38,902 nucleotides of DNA. Source: Tubiluchus corallicola. Taxonomy: Eukaryota > Priapulida > Priapulimorpha > Priapulimorphida > Tubiluchidae. Position 1 is the stretch's first letter; every line of letters begins with the position of its first letter. Positions 18,952 through 27,568 of this stretch are shown here, piece after piece. The position numbers and the translations under genes are program-made. A model generated the notes under the pieces. The model was given only the letters and a program-made list of their open reading frames with translations, had not been told where the DNA came from and made no database searches. Where the stretch lies: NCBI GenBank assembly GCA_030141605.1, contig JAQGDQ010002433.1, positions 1 to 38,902 of the forward strand, in the 5' to 3' direction.

Positions 18952-19422
18952 ATGAGAGAAGTATCCTATTTTACAAAGGAAGGCTTGGAGAAGCTAAAAA
19001 ATGATTTGAGCGAACTAAAAACAAAAGGGAGGTCAGACATAGCCAAGCAAATATCAGAAGCAAGGGATAAAGGAGATTTGAGCGAAAACGCAGAGTATGA
19101 TGCAGCAAAAGAGGCTCAAGGTCATTTGGAGCTTAAAATATCTAAACTTGAAAAAAAGATAGCCACCGCAAGGATTATTGACGTTTCAAGGTTAGACCGT
19201 TCCAAAGTGTCTATCCTATCGAAAGTAAAAATAAAAAATTTACAAAATAACGCATCGTTTGAGTATACGCTCATGCCTGAAGAAGAGGCAGACTTAAAAC
19301 AGAGTAAACTATCTATTCAATCGCCAATAGGCAAGGGGCTTTTGAGCAAAAAAGTAGGAGATAAGGTAGAAATACAGACACCTGGAGGCAAAGTGATGTT
19401 TGAGATATTGGCAATAAATTAA
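18952..19422 (+). CDS. greA: Transcription elongation factor GreA
   Basis: Rescues backtracked RNA polymerase by stimulating transcript cleavage. At 156 residues it has the GreA layout: an N-terminal antiparallel coiled coil whose tip carries the acidic pair in DLSENAEYDAAKE, then the C-terminal FKBP-like domain ending SPIGKGLLSKKVGDKVEIQT (quoted to the limit) and PGGKVMFEILAI. The HIT gene starts 6 bp after its stop, so the two are an operon. Confidence 0.96.
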   Translation: MREVSYFTKEGLEKLKNDLSELKTKGRSDIAKQISEARDKGDLSENAEYDAAKEAQGHLELKISKLEKKIATARIIDVSRLDRSKVSILSKVKIKNLQNNASFEYTLMPEEEADLKQSKLSIQSPIGKGLLSKKVGDKVEIQTPGGKVMFEILAIN

Positions 19423-19428
19423 ACAAAT

Positions 19429-19833
19429 ATGGCGACAATTTTTACTAAAATTATCAACAAAGAGATACCTGCTTATGTTGTGGCAGAGGATGAAAATAAT
19501 ATTGCCTTTCTTGACATAAATCCACTTGTAAAGGGACATACTTTGGTAGTGCCAAAAAAGGAGATAGATTATTTGTTTGATATTGATGAAAAAAGATATA
19601 TATCACTTCAACTTTTTGCCAAAAAAGTTTCTTATGCAATTGCAAAGGAGATGCCTTGCGTTAGGGTAGGAGTGGCAGTGATAGGCTTGGAGGTACCGCA
19701 TGCCCATATCCATCTAATACCTTTGAAAACAATGGATGATATGAATTTTAGCAGACCGAAATTGCAACTATCTCCAGAAGAGCTAAAAGAAACAATGAAG
19801 AAGATAAAATCATCATTTGAATTAAATTTGTAG
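19429..19833 (+). CDS. HIT-family nucleotide-binding hydrolase
   Basis: A 134-residue histidine-triad protein, probably a purine nucleoside phosphoramidase or dinucleotide hydrolase of the Hint type. It begins with the Hint-like pattern FTKIINKEIPAYVVAEDENN and carries the triad HAHIHLIP. The central block has PLVKGHTLVVPKKEIDYLFD, also typical. Directly downstream of greA with a 6-bp spacer, and followed 32 bp later by the peroxiredoxin gene; the exact substrate is unknown. Confidence 0.92.
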   Translation: MATIFTKIINKEIPAYVVAEDENNIAFLDINPLVKGHTLVVPKKEIDYLFDIDEKRYISLQLFAKKVSYAIAKEMPCVRVGVAVIGLEVPHAHIHLIPLKTMDDMNFSRPKLQLSPEELKETMKKIKSSFELNL

Positions 19834-19865
19834 AACAATTAAATTATATTAAAAAAACAAAAATT

Positions 19866-20495
19866 ATGTCATTAATAGGAAAAAAAGCCCCATTATTTAC
19901 AGCCCCAGCAGTAATTAATGGAAACGAAATAGTAGCAAATTTCTCATTATCTGATTATATTGGGAAAAAAGAAGTAGTGTTGTTTTTCTATCCTAAGGAT
20001 TTTACATTTGTTTGCCCAACGGAGATTTTAGAATTTCAAAACAAATTATCTGCTTTTAAAGAAAGAAATGTAGAAGTAATAGGGATTTCAACAGACACAG
20101 AAGAGACACATCTTGCGTGGATATCAACTCCTAAAAATAATGGAGGAATAGAGGGTGTAACCTACCCACTGGTAGCAGATACAGCAAAAACTATAGCAGT
20201 CAATTATGGCGTTTTAGGAGGGGATTGGCAGTATGACGACAACGATGAGTTTTTATTTCAAGGTGACCCAATAGCTTATAGAGGAACGTTTTTCATAGAC
20301 AAAACAGGGGTTATAAGACACGAGTATATTAACTTTTTTCCCATAGGAAGAAATATAGATGATACATTGAGGATAGTAGATGCGTGGCAATGTTTTGAAA
20401 AACGAGGAGAAGTATGTCCTGCTAACTGGATAAAGGGTAAGGACACAATGGTAGCAACAAAAGAAGGGGTGGCAGACTACCTCTCAAAGCATTAA
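19866..20495 (+). CDS. Typical 2-Cys peroxiredoxin (AhpC/TSA family)
   Basis: Reduces hydrogen peroxide and organic peroxides. The 209-residue protein has the peroxidatic Cys50 in FYPKDFTFVCPTE and the resolving Cys184 in GEVCPANW, both in family positions, with the conserved arginine region AYRGTFFIDKTGVIRH. No ahpF is nearby, so the reducing partner is likely the thioredoxin system (inference). It ends before a 25-bp palindromic terminator shared with the convergent guaA gene. Confidence 0.95.
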   Translation: MSLIGKKAPLFTAPAVINGNEIVANFSLSDYIGKKEVVLFFYPKDFTFVCPTEILEFQNKLSAFKERNVEVIGISTDTEETHLAWISTPKNNGGIEGVTYPLVADTAKTIAVNYGVLGGDWQYDDNDEFLFQGDPIAYRGTFFIDKTGVIRHEYINFFPIGRNIDDTLRIVDAWQCFEKRGEVCPANWIKGKDTMVATKEGVADYLSKH

Positions 20496-20590
20496 TGTAA
20501 AGCATAAAATGCTCAAAAGGTATAATCGGCGAAACGAAAAATGAAATTTGAGGTTACGAATAAAAATGCACATTTCATTTTGACCGTCTG

Positions 20591-20644
20591 GCATTATAAC
20601 ATATAAAAGCCCCTTAAAAAAGGGGCTTTTATATGTTATAATGC
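20591..20644. terminator. Bidirectional terminator between peroxiredoxin and guaA
   Basis: A perfect inverted repeat with 25-bp arms (20591-20615 and 20620-20644) and an AAAA loop. The inner stem is G+C-rich (AAAAGCCCC/GGGGCTTTT), so a U-run follows the core on either strand. It sits between convergent genes and can serve both. Confidence 0.9.
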
Positions 20645-20657
20645 TTTCTATATCATT

Positions 20658-20759
20658 CTATTTATAATCTCTATTGATCCTAACCAACAGCAAATCCATT
20701 TCATTGTCTGTGCACCCGTATTTTTCCAATTCGTTACGGATTCCTTTTTTTATTCCCAT
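20658..20759 (-). CDS. Possible 33-residue protein overlapping the guaA stop
   Basis: ATG at 20759 overlaps the last codons of guaA, giving a 33-codon frame that ends 14 bp before the guaA terminator palindrome. Its sequence ([20 protein letters not shown] within it) looks coding-like, with a mix of charged and hydrophobic residues. Overlapping starts suggest translational coupling. It may be a real small protein or the remnant of a longer gene; no family is recognised. Confidence 0.35.
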   Translation of the reverse strand: MGIKKGIRNELEKYGCTDNEMDLLLVRINRDYK

Positions 20760-22279
20760 TCTATGGTGGCAGGAGGTTTTGAACTTATATCATATACCAC
20801 GCGATTAACATGTTCAACGTTATTGATGATTTTGTTAGAAATTTCTGCTAAAAAGTCATAAGGTAAGCGAACCCAGTCCGCTGTCATCCCATCTAGGCTT
20901 TCCACTGCTCGCAAAGCTACAGTATAGTTATATGTTCGATTATCTCCCATAACGCCAACAGTTTTGGAAGATGTAAGTATCGCACCAGCTTGCCATATTT
21001 CTTCGTATAATTGGTGCTGTTTCAATCCAGAGATATAAATTTCATCTACATCTTGTAAAATTTCTACCTTTTCAGGAGTGACTTCACCAATTATTCTTAT
21101 GGCTAACCCGGGTCCAGGAAAAGGGTGTCTTTTAGAGATATTTTCAGGAACCCCAACTACTGTTGCTGTTCTGCGTACCTCGTCTTTGAATAGCATTTTT
21201 AGAGGCTCAACAACTTTTAAACGTACTTTTTCAGGCAACCCCCCCACATTATGATGTGACTTGATGGTTGCCGAAGGACCTCTCACAGATACAGACTCTA
21301 TAATGTCAGGATATATAGTGCCTTGTGCCAGCCATTTAACATCTCCAATTTTGTGGGCTTCTCTATCAAAGACCTCTATGAAAGTCCTTCCTATTGCTTT
21401 GCGTTTCGCCTCTGGATCTTTTATTCCTTTCAAGCTATTATAAAATTCTTGCTTGGCATCTACACCTATCACATTCAACCCCATGTCTTTGTAAGAATTC
21501 AATACCTCTTCAAATTCATTTTTTCTTAACAACCCGTTATCTATAAAAACGCAATATAAGTTTTTTCCAATAGCATTATGAATGAGCATAGCGGCGACAG
21601 AAGAATCTACTCCACCCGAAAGCCCCAAAATAACTTTATCACTGTTAAGTTGCTGTTTGAGTTCTGCTATAGCAGTATTGGCAAAAGAGTCTGGAGTCCA
21701 ATTTGGTTTGCAATTGCAAATATCAATAACAAAATTTTTCAGTATAGTAACTCCTTCTGATGAGTGCGTTACTTCTGGATGAAACTGTATACCATAGACA
21801 TTGGTGTTTTTTTGCTTAAAGGCAGCAATTCTTACTTTATCCGTTTGTGCTATTGCCGAAAAGTCATTGGAAATACTTGTTATGGTGTCTCCATGTGACA
21901 TCCACACTTGTGTGTGTAAGGAAACCGTGTCAAACAGAGTGTCTTTGTCATCAAAAGAGGTTAAGTTCGCTCTTCCGTATTCTCTTGTAGTAGAGCTTTC
22001 TATTTTTCCACTATTTTTCCACGCTATTAGTTGGGCACCGTAACAAATACCTAATATAGGTATTTGCTCACGCCATTGTGAAATGTTTATATTGGGAGCA
22101 TCTTGCTCATACACCGAACAAGGTCCACCAGACAAGATTATGCCTTTTACTCCTTTGGTGTCTTTTGGCAAATGATTAAATGGATGTATTTCACAATAAA
22201 CGTTTAATTCCCTTACCCGTCGACCTATCAGTTGTGTATATTGTGACCCAAAATCTACAATTAGAATTTTTTCTTGCAT
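20750..22279 (-). CDS. guaA: GMP synthase (glutamine-hydrolysing)
   Basis: Makes GMP from XMP, ATP and glutamine. It has both domains in 509 residues: a class I glutamine amidotransferase domain with catalytic Cys79 in GICYGAQ and the His/Glu pair in QFHPEVTHS, then an ATP-pyrophosphatase domain with the P-loop [12 protein letters not shown] and the C-terminal dimerisation end [13 protein letters not shown]. Length and motifs are standard. It is transcribed alone or with the tiny overlapping frame, from a perfect -7 element 25 bp upstream. Confidence 0.97.
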   Translation of the reverse strand: MQEKILIVDFGSQYTQLIGRRVRELNVYCEIHPFNHLPKDTKGVKGIILSGGPCSVYEQDAPNINISQWREQIPILGICYGAQLIAWKNSGKIESSTTREYGRANLTSFDDKDTLFDTVSLHTQVWMSHGDTITSISNDFSAIAQTDKVRIAAFKQKNTNVYGIQFHPEVTHSSEGVTILKNFVIDICNCKPNWTPDSFANTAIAELKQQLNSDKVILGLSGGVDSSVAAMLIHNAIGKNLYCVFIDNGLLRKNEFEEVLNSYKDMGLNVIGVDAKQEFYNSLKGIKDPEAKRKAIGRTFIEVFDREAHKIGDVKWLAQGTIYPDIIESVSVRGPSATIKSHHNVGGLPEKVRLKVVEPLKMLFKDEVRRTATVVGVPENISKRHPFPGPGLAIRIIGEVTPEKVEILQDVDEIYISGLKQHQLYEEIWQAGAILTSSKTVGVMGDNRTYNYTVALRAVESLDGMTADWVRLPYDFLAEISNKIINNVEHVNRVVYDISSKPPATIEWE

Positions 22280-22303
22280 TAGTAAAATCTTCAGAGAATA
22301 CTA

Positions 22304-22311
22304 CAAAGATA
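22304..22311 (-). promoter_or_regulatory. Bacteroidetes -7 element for guaA
   Basis: Minus-strand TATCTTTG, a perfect TAnnTTTG, 25 bp upstream of the guaA ATG. A -33 TTG at the usual spacing is not present. Confidence 0.6.
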
Positions 22312-22446
22312 CAAAAAAACAATTATTTATAGCGATAAAAATTTTTTTTATAAAAAAGCTGTTTAGAAATAAATAAGCAAATAAATAAAAAGTTTTTATC
22401 AAACGATTAAAAAAAAAATGTAATTGTTTTTGAAAATAAACAAAGA

Positions 22447-22477
22447 AATAGTTGCATTATTGAATTAATAGTTGCAT
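22447..22477 (+). repeat. Two direct repeats AATAGTTGCAT with a 20-bp period
   Basis: AATAGTTGCAT occurs at 22447-22457 and again at 22467-22477, two helical turns apart, about 70 bp before the gene at 22546. The TTG of the first copy could act as a -33 element, or the pair could bind a regulator (inference). The remainder of the 22312-22545 spacer is A-rich with no clear signal. Confidence 0.5.
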
Positions 22478-22545
22478 ATTTATTTTTCAGCAAAAAACAC
22501 ATTAAAACACCAATCAAAAATACACCAATCAAAAATAAAAGAGTT

Positions 22546-23211
22546 ATGAAAACAAAAAAAATCTCATTAATACTTTCTCTCCTCACACTATTATTATGTT
22601 TTGCTGGAGAGGGTTATGCTCAAAAAAGCGAAAGACAATACAAAAGAGCAAAGTCCAAAATGTACAAAAAGAAATTTAAAGAATTGAAGCGAGAAGGCTG
22701 GAAGTTGGACGGCAGCTCTTTGTCTTTGGAAGTTGCTTTAATGAAGCACTACAAAAAAATGGATGAAAAAGAGTCTGTTCAAGAGTTAGTATCTTCCGTT
22801 TCTATGTGCAAATCTAAAAATGTGTGTAGAGCTAATGCATTAAACAATGCCTTGATTGAGTATGCTAGTAAGGCGGGGTCTTACGTAAAAGGTAGAGTGA
22901 CGTCAGATATTTTTAATGACGCCTCAGGAGAAGTTCCGCAAGAGTTTGACAAGTTTTATGCTGCATATGAGCGTTTGGTGCAGCAAGAAATTAAAGGGGA
23001 GTTGCAAGAGAGTTTTTCCTTAATAAAAGAGGGTAAAGATGGCAATTCATATCAAATATTTTACATTATAGACGAAGATGAAGCACACAAAGCTAGGTTG
23101 AGAGCATTGGAACGAGCTCAAAAAGAAACAGAAATAGCGACACAATATGGACGGCAAGTTTCTGACTTCGTAAATGAAGGATTTGAGTTTTCAGGAACTG
23201 TTTCTAAATAG
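22546..23211 (+). CDS. Exported LPP20-like envelope protein
   Basis: A 221-residue protein with a signal peptide cleaved near GYAQ. The mature part starts with a lysine-rich helix (RQYKRAKSKMYKKKFKELKR) and then shows the alternating helix/strand pattern of LPP20-like proteins: ANALNNALIEYASKAGSYVK, QEIKGELQESFSLIKEG, YQIFYIIDEDEAHKARLRAL. No lipobox is seen. The family call rests on pattern and neighbours: a CsgG-like gene and a second LPP20-like gene follow on the same strand, a combination seen repeatedly in Bacteroidales. Its precise role in the envelope is unknown. Confidence 0.65.
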   Translation: MKTKKISLILSLLTLLLCFAGEGYAQKSERQYKRAKSKMYKKKFKELKREGWKLDGSSLSLEVALMKHYKKMDEKESVQELVSSVSMCKSKNVCRANALNNALIEYASKAGSYVKGRVTSDIFNDASGEVPQEFDKFYAAYERLVQQEIKGELQESFSLIKEGKDGNSYQIFYIIDEDEAHKARLRALERAQKETEIATQYGRQVSDFVNEGFEFSGTVSK

Positions 23212-23237
23212 TTCCATAAAGATAGTGTTGAATATTT

Positions 23238-23270
23238 TGCAATACAGAGCTTGTAAAGCTCTGTATTGCA
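23238..23270. repeat. Perfect hairpin palindrome, 15-bp arms
   Basis: Arms 23238-23252 and 23256-23270 (starting TGCAATACAGAGC and ending with its complement) flank a GTA loop. No T-run follows on the plus strand, so a simple Rho-independent terminator is not certain; it may attenuate or process the transcript between the LPP20-like gene and the CsgG-like gene. Confidence 0.85.
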
Positions 23271-23291
23271 TAGACTAAATTTTACAAAGTG

Positions 23292-24541
23292 ATGAAGTTA
23301 ATACAACGACATGTGTTGGTTATAATCTTTCAATTTCCTGTAATATTGGGACTTTCTCAACAAACAATCCAGGAAGGCGAAAATAGAATAGCTATATTTA
23401 CTCCTGTGGGACAAGCAGGAGTAACAGAAAACATAACAAGCATCATAGAAGAGGAATTATCAAGCGGCTTTGTAGAGTCTTCTAAATATACGGTTTTGGA
23501 AAGAAGCTTGATAAGCAAAATAATGGAGGAAGAAAAGTTTCAACTATCAGGGGTAGTTGATGATTCTCAAGTTAGTGAGCTGGGGAAAAAATTAGGAGCT
23601 AACTATGTTTGCGTTTCAACTGTAAGTATATTGGGAAGGAACTATTACATCTCTACAAAGATATTGGACGTTAAAACAGCGAAAGTAGAAAAGCAAGCGA
23701 CTGGAGTAACAAAAAATGGTTTAAATGATCTGTTTTCCACTATTGGTAATATTAAAAGAAGTATAATAGAAGGTAGAGCTCCAGAAACAGAGGTTAAAAA
23801 ACAGGTGAAAAAATCAACACGGATAACAGATCAGCCACCTGCTCCGAAGCCAAAAGTACAGATAGAAGAAAAAGCAATAGAAGAAACAAGTACTTACAAA
23901 AAACCAGAATCAGTAGTAGATCAACGTGTAAGAGAGAAGTATGGTGATGTGCCAGCGCACGCAGCTGAGAAAAACCATCAGCTAAATGGCTAATTGCAGT
24001 AAGAGGAGGATGGAATATTTCATCGTTTAATGACGAGTGGTTTATAGGCAATAAAGAGGTAATGTCAAAAGAGTCTAACAGTGTTTCAGGATTTTACCTT
24101 TCATTTCTTATAGGTCCTCAATTTCTTGATAACTGGGCGTTATATGCAGAGTTACAATACTCTATGCAAGGAGCGAACTATCCTTTTCTGGAGCTTAGCA
24201 CTTTCTCACATGTGTTACCGCATAGGGTATCTAATCACTACTTGAATGTTCCCATTATGCTAAAAATTCCAATAGGTGGTAGCATCAGTATTGAAGTGGG
24301 GGGGCAAGGATCATTTTTTCTGTCTGGAAAAAGAGGAGAGAAAAAGTATAATGGAGGAACGGAATTTGCTATAAATGCTGGTTTTGAAATGCTCTTATAT
24401 AGGAACATTGCTTTTTCTGGAAGATTGAGCCTTGGAGTATTGGGAGGAAGTGATCATCAGTATGATAGCACAGGGAGTGCTGACTATCGTGTTAGAGAAC
24501 GCAATGATGTAGTAAGTTTTGGGATAAACTATATATTCTAA
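23292..24541 (+). pseudogene. CsgG-like domain fused to an outer-membrane beta-barrel, frameshifted
   Basis: The first frame (ATG 23292, GTG one codon earlier) has a signal peptide and a CsgG/LpoB-type domain: NRIAIFTPVGQAGVTENITS, YTVLERSLISKIMEEEKFQL, KLGANYVCVSTVSILG. After a polar linker it runs out of frame at an A5 run (23970-23974) and stops at 23993. One extra A there would fuse it directly to the next frame, which continues as a barrel of the PorT type (KWLIAVRGGWNISSFNDEWF, ALYAELQYSMQGANYPF, NAGFEMLLYRNIAFSGRLSL) ending in Phe at 24541. So the intact gene would encode about 415 residues combining a CsgG-like secretion/assembly domain with its own barrel. Frame break could be decay, slippage or sequence error. 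Confidence 0.8.
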
Positions 24542-24544
24542 AAA

Positions 24545-25681
24545 ATGACAAATGTTATGGATAAATATAAAACTAATGTAGTGTTTATTATACTAAGGGC
24601 TGTAGTTCTTTCTTCTATATTGCTTTTCTCGTGCGATGACGAAGATATGCTATCTGATGACAACGAATTGGGATCTTTTGTATTTAAAGCAGCTTCCACG
24701 CCGGGGCTATCGCAAGATGTGCCTGCCTATATAAGAGATGGAGAGGACGGTCACTCAGGAGAAGTAACAGCAACACTGCCAAAAGGTGTTGATACTGATA
24801 ATTTGTTTATTGAACATTACCACGAAGGGAAATTTGCTGGTATATTGCCTGTAGGTCAAAAGAAATTTCCATCAAATTTGAATATAATACGTGAAGGAAG
24901 AGATTACGTAAGGGTCGAGAGTCCATATGCAACGTTGGACTTTGATGAATATGAGGTGTTGGATGAGAATAGGTATGAAATAACATACTTTGTTATGGCA
25001 GAGAATGGAGAGATAAGGTACTATCACATGCACATACAAGTAGGAGAAGCATTTGAGGGTAATTTTCGTCAAATACCAGATAAGAACTTTTTAAAATACT
25101 TAAAAGAAATTCTTCCTTTTGATGCATTTGATACCAAAGATTATTTGAACACCATCCACCCAAATGTTACAAGTTTGGAGGCTATAGACATAAGTAAAAG
25201 CAATGAGGTGGAGGATAGTGAAAAGGTAGCATCGTTGGATGGCATTCAATACTTTCTTAGCCTCAAATCATTATACTGCAAAAATAATGATTTACAGAGT
25301 TTGGACATGAGCAAAAATCTTGCTTTAACTCATTTGAGTTGTGAAGATAATGACTTAAAGACTTTGGATGTGAGTGAAAACGTTGCTCTAGTTCGTTTAG
25401 ATTGCAGGGATAATGATATATCTGCCTTAAATATACAAAACAGCACCAAGATAACTGCGTTGCTTTGTTATGATAACCCATTGATAGCTCTGATTTTACC
25501 GTCTACTGGTTTTGCTAGTGCAAGCACAAATGATGGTTTGTGGATTCCAGAAAGATTTCAGTGTCAATCAACTGTAAAAGAGTTGAAGCGGGACAACTCT
25601 GGATTACGTATACGAATTTATAGAAATGACAGTGGTGAATTAATAAATGGCGATTTCAATCCACTTACTTCTTGTCTGTAG
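24545..25681 (+). CDS. Leucine-rich repeat surface lipoprotein
   Basis: A 378-residue lipoprotein with lipobox LLFSC (Cys30) immediately followed by DDED, matching the acidic export signal that sends Bacteroidota lipoproteins to the cell surface. After an N-terminal region of beta-type sequence (about 40-190) come short leucine-rich repeats of about 20-21 residues: LKSLYCKNNDLQSLDMSKN, LTHLSCEDNDLKTLDVSEN, LVRLDCRDNDISALNIQNS. The repeat cysteines are regularly spaced. Starts at 24545, 3 bp after the preceding gene; an ATG at 24557 is an alternative. Likely a surface binding protein; ligand unknown. Confidence 0.88.
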   Translation: MTNVMDKYKTNVVFIILRAVVLSSILLFSCDDEDMLSDDNELGSFVFKAASTPGLSQDVPAYIRDGEDGHSGEVTATLPKGVDTDNLFIEHYHEGKFAGILPVGQKKFPSNLNIIREGRDYVRVESPYATLDFDEYEVLDENRYEITYFVMAENGEIRYYHMHIQVGEAFEGNFRQIPDKNFLKYLKEILPFDAFDTKDYLNTIHPNVTSLEAIDISKSNEVEDSEKVASLDGIQYFLSLKSLYCKNNDLQSLDMSKNLALTHLSCEDNDLKTLDVSENVALVRLDCRDNDISALNIQNSTKITALLCYDNPLIALILPSTGFASASTNDGLWIPERFQCQSTVKELKRDNSGLRIRIYRNDSGELINGDFNPLTSCL

Positions 25682-25741
25682 TCTTGTTTTGTAATAAAAA
25701 CAATGTGGTGCCATTATGCATAATAGACATATTAAGTAAAA

Positions 25742-26812
25742 ATGTATAAAAGAATATTACTACTTATAGCCCTTTCTATTATTTGTTGGGATGGAGTTGC
25801 CCAAAAAAGAAAATCGCGCTCCCCTATGTGGTTAGATGCCGAATATCGGATATCAAAATATCCATCAGGTATATATTTTACAGGCTTTGCTGAGGACGTA
25901 AATAGGAATGATTTAGGAGTGTCTGATTTCATGAATGGACAATTACATTTTGCTCAAAATGACTTAACAAGTAAGATAAGAACAGAAATAAAGGCAAGTA
26001 CACAGACAAATATTAGTACTATCTATTCAGATGGCAATTACAAAGAATTACAAGAAACAGATATGAATATTCATACATTGTCGGAAATAGAGTTAGTCAA
26101 TAGCAATAACCTCAAATACTATGACTCCAAAAAGAAGAGAGGCTATGTGTTTGTCTTTGTGCAAAAAAATGATTTGGTTAATTACTACAATGCAGAGATT
26201 CTCAACAACCTTACCTCTATTCAAGCCATGATAGATAATGCTGCGTTATATATGCAACAAAAAGAAAAATTAGCTGCTAAAAGTGTATACCAACAGAGTC
26301 TTCAAAAGCTTAAAGAAACAGAATGGCTACATAGAATACTTAGAGCATTGGAAGGAGATAAAGTCAGTGGGGAGACCTATAATGAAATATTGAACTTGCG
26401 AACTACGATTCATGAAGCGTTAAAGTCTTCTAACATTCAAATGTACGTGGCAACAACAGAAACCAACTTAAATGATACATTGTCATCGAAAATAATACTG
26501 CCAAAAGTAAAAGAGTGGCTGTCTGATAGTGGTTATATAATTACAGAAAACAGAGAATTGGCAGATTTTTGTGTTAAAGTTAATAGCTATACAACAATGC
26601 TAGACAAAGGAATAGAGGGGATTTATTTTGCATATTTTAGCGGGGTAATTTCTGTAAATGATAATAATAATGGCAATGAAGTATTTAATACAACCATAGA
26701 TAGAGTAAAAGGAGCAGGGCTAAGTTTCGAACAAGCTGGGATAGCAGCGTATCTCAAAGCACAGCAAAAAATTGCAGAGGCATTAGAAAAATATATTACT
26801 ACCCAGAACTAG
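25742..26812 (+). CDS. LPP20-family envelope protein
   Basis: A 356-residue exported protein (signal peptide ending near GVAQ). The N-terminal half carries the LPP20 pattern: WLDAEYRISKYPSGIYFTGF, AQNDLTSKIRTEIKASTQTN and a strand KRGYVFVFVQKNDLVNYYNA. The C-terminal half (from about 235) has a second small alpha/beta domain, MYVATTETNLNDTLSSKIIL, resembling the putative domain found after LPP20 in Bacteroidales. It closes the envelope cluster begun at 22546 and is convergent with the tail-particle operon. Function unknown; by association it may act with the CsgG-like protein. Confidence 0.72.
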   Translation: MYKRILLLIALSIICWDGVAQKRKSRSPMWLDAEYRISKYPSGIYFTGFAEDVNRNDLGVSDFMNGQLHFAQNDLTSKIRTEIKASTQTNISTIYSDGNYKELQETDMNIHTLSEIELVNSNNLKYYDSKKKRGYVFVFVQKNDLVNYYNAEILNNLTSIQAMIDNAALYMQQKEKLAAKSVYQQSLQKLKETEWLHRILRALEGDKVSGETYNEILNLRTTIHEALKSSNIQMYVATTETNLNDTLSSKIILPKVKEWLSDSGYIITENRELADFCVKVNSYTTMLDKGIEGIYFAYFSGVISVNDNNNGNEVFNTTIDRVKGAGLSFEQAGIAAYLKAQQKIAEALEKYITTQN

Positions 26813-27016
26813 CGCTTTGCTTTTGTTATTTTTGCTTCAATCCTTATAGTAAGAATATAGCATCTATTGAAATAATTTTTTTGTCTGAATTATGCAGTAT
26901 TCTAACGAAATAGCTCTGAGAATATGATGCTTTATGTTTTAGAGTATAATCGGCAAAACCAAATGAACATTTTTTTGTGAACAAAAATCACAATTTTTTC
27001 ATAAACAAAATTCACA

Positions 27017-27045
27017 AAAAAGCCCTGCAACTTGCGGGGCTTTTT
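27017..27045. terminator. Terminator at the 3' end of the minus-strand tail operon
   Basis: Stem 27017-27028 (AAAAAGCCCTGC) pairs with 27034-27045 (GCGGGGCTTTTT) around AACTT, with one T-G wobble. A/T runs on both sides make it usable in both directions, ending the tail operon and the opposing LPP20-like gene. The rest of the 26813-27053 spacer holds only an A+T-rich stretch and a GTATAATCGGC element. Confidence 0.9.
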
Positions 27046-27053
27046 ATACCATT

Positions 27054-27284
27054 TTATAATGTCGCTATTACAACACCGTTAAGTGCTTTAACCCTTCTTT
27101 TATTAACAAAATCGCTTTCTGTGTTCACGACAACAGAAATGCCTGTTATCTCTTGCTGTGTTACTTCTGTAAGGTTATCATTGGCAAATAATATTTCAGG
27201 CAATGCTGCAATATTGCCATACTCTTGATTCGCAACATCTAATAGGCTTTGCCGTTGTTGGATTATAATTGTTTTATCACTCAT
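27054..27284 (-). CDS. Tail protein X-like (LysM-type) protein
   Basis: A 76-residue protein with the LysM-like layout of P2 gpX and related tail-completion proteins: an initial strand followed by SLLDVANQEYGNIAALPEIL and AND near the middle. It is the last gene of the minus-strand tail operon, overlapping the gp25-like gene by 8 bp. In known contractile tails such LysM-type proteins sit at the hub or help complete it. The assignment is by pattern and position. Confidence 0.65.
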   Translation of the reverse strand: MSDKTIIIQQRQSLLDVANQEYGNIAALPEILFANDNLTEVTQQEITGISVVVNTESDFVNKRRVKALNGVVIATL

Positions 27285-27564
27285 AATATGCCTCTGTTAG
27301 TATCTTACCATCGACTAACTGTACGCTTTGTACCGTCATCCCATCCCTTCTAAATTCGTTTTTGATTGAAGTTATCACACTCCCGGGCTTGTCATCATTT
27401 AGCCAATTAGGCAATCCTACCCCTGCAGTAGGCTCATGTTTAAACGTGCCCTTTTCAGCCAATAGCAATAGCTTTTGATGCTGTTGGGTGCTTTCGCTTT
27501 TTTGAAAATCATTATCTCCAATTTGTAAATCTAAATTGTCATTTAGTAGAATGTCATATCTCAT
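27277..27564 (-). CDS. GpW/gp25-like baseplate wedge protein
   Basis: A 95-residue protein with features of the gp25/Mu gp46 wedge family: a short N-terminal strand (YDILLNDNLDLQIGDNDF), then a helix, KHEPTAGVGLPNWLND in the position of the conserved family loop, and a beta C-terminus (VQSVQLVDGKILTEAYY). Position between the spike (4 bp upstream) and the gpX-like gene is the usual one. It would join the wedge with the gpJ-like protein encoded on the other arm. Confidence 0.72.
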   Translation of the reverse strand: MRYDILLNDNLDLQIGDNDFQKSESTQQHQKLLLLAEKGTFKHEPTAGVGLPNWLNDDKPGSVITSIKNEFRRDGMTVQSVQLVDGKILTEAYYE

Positions 27565-27568
27565 GTTG

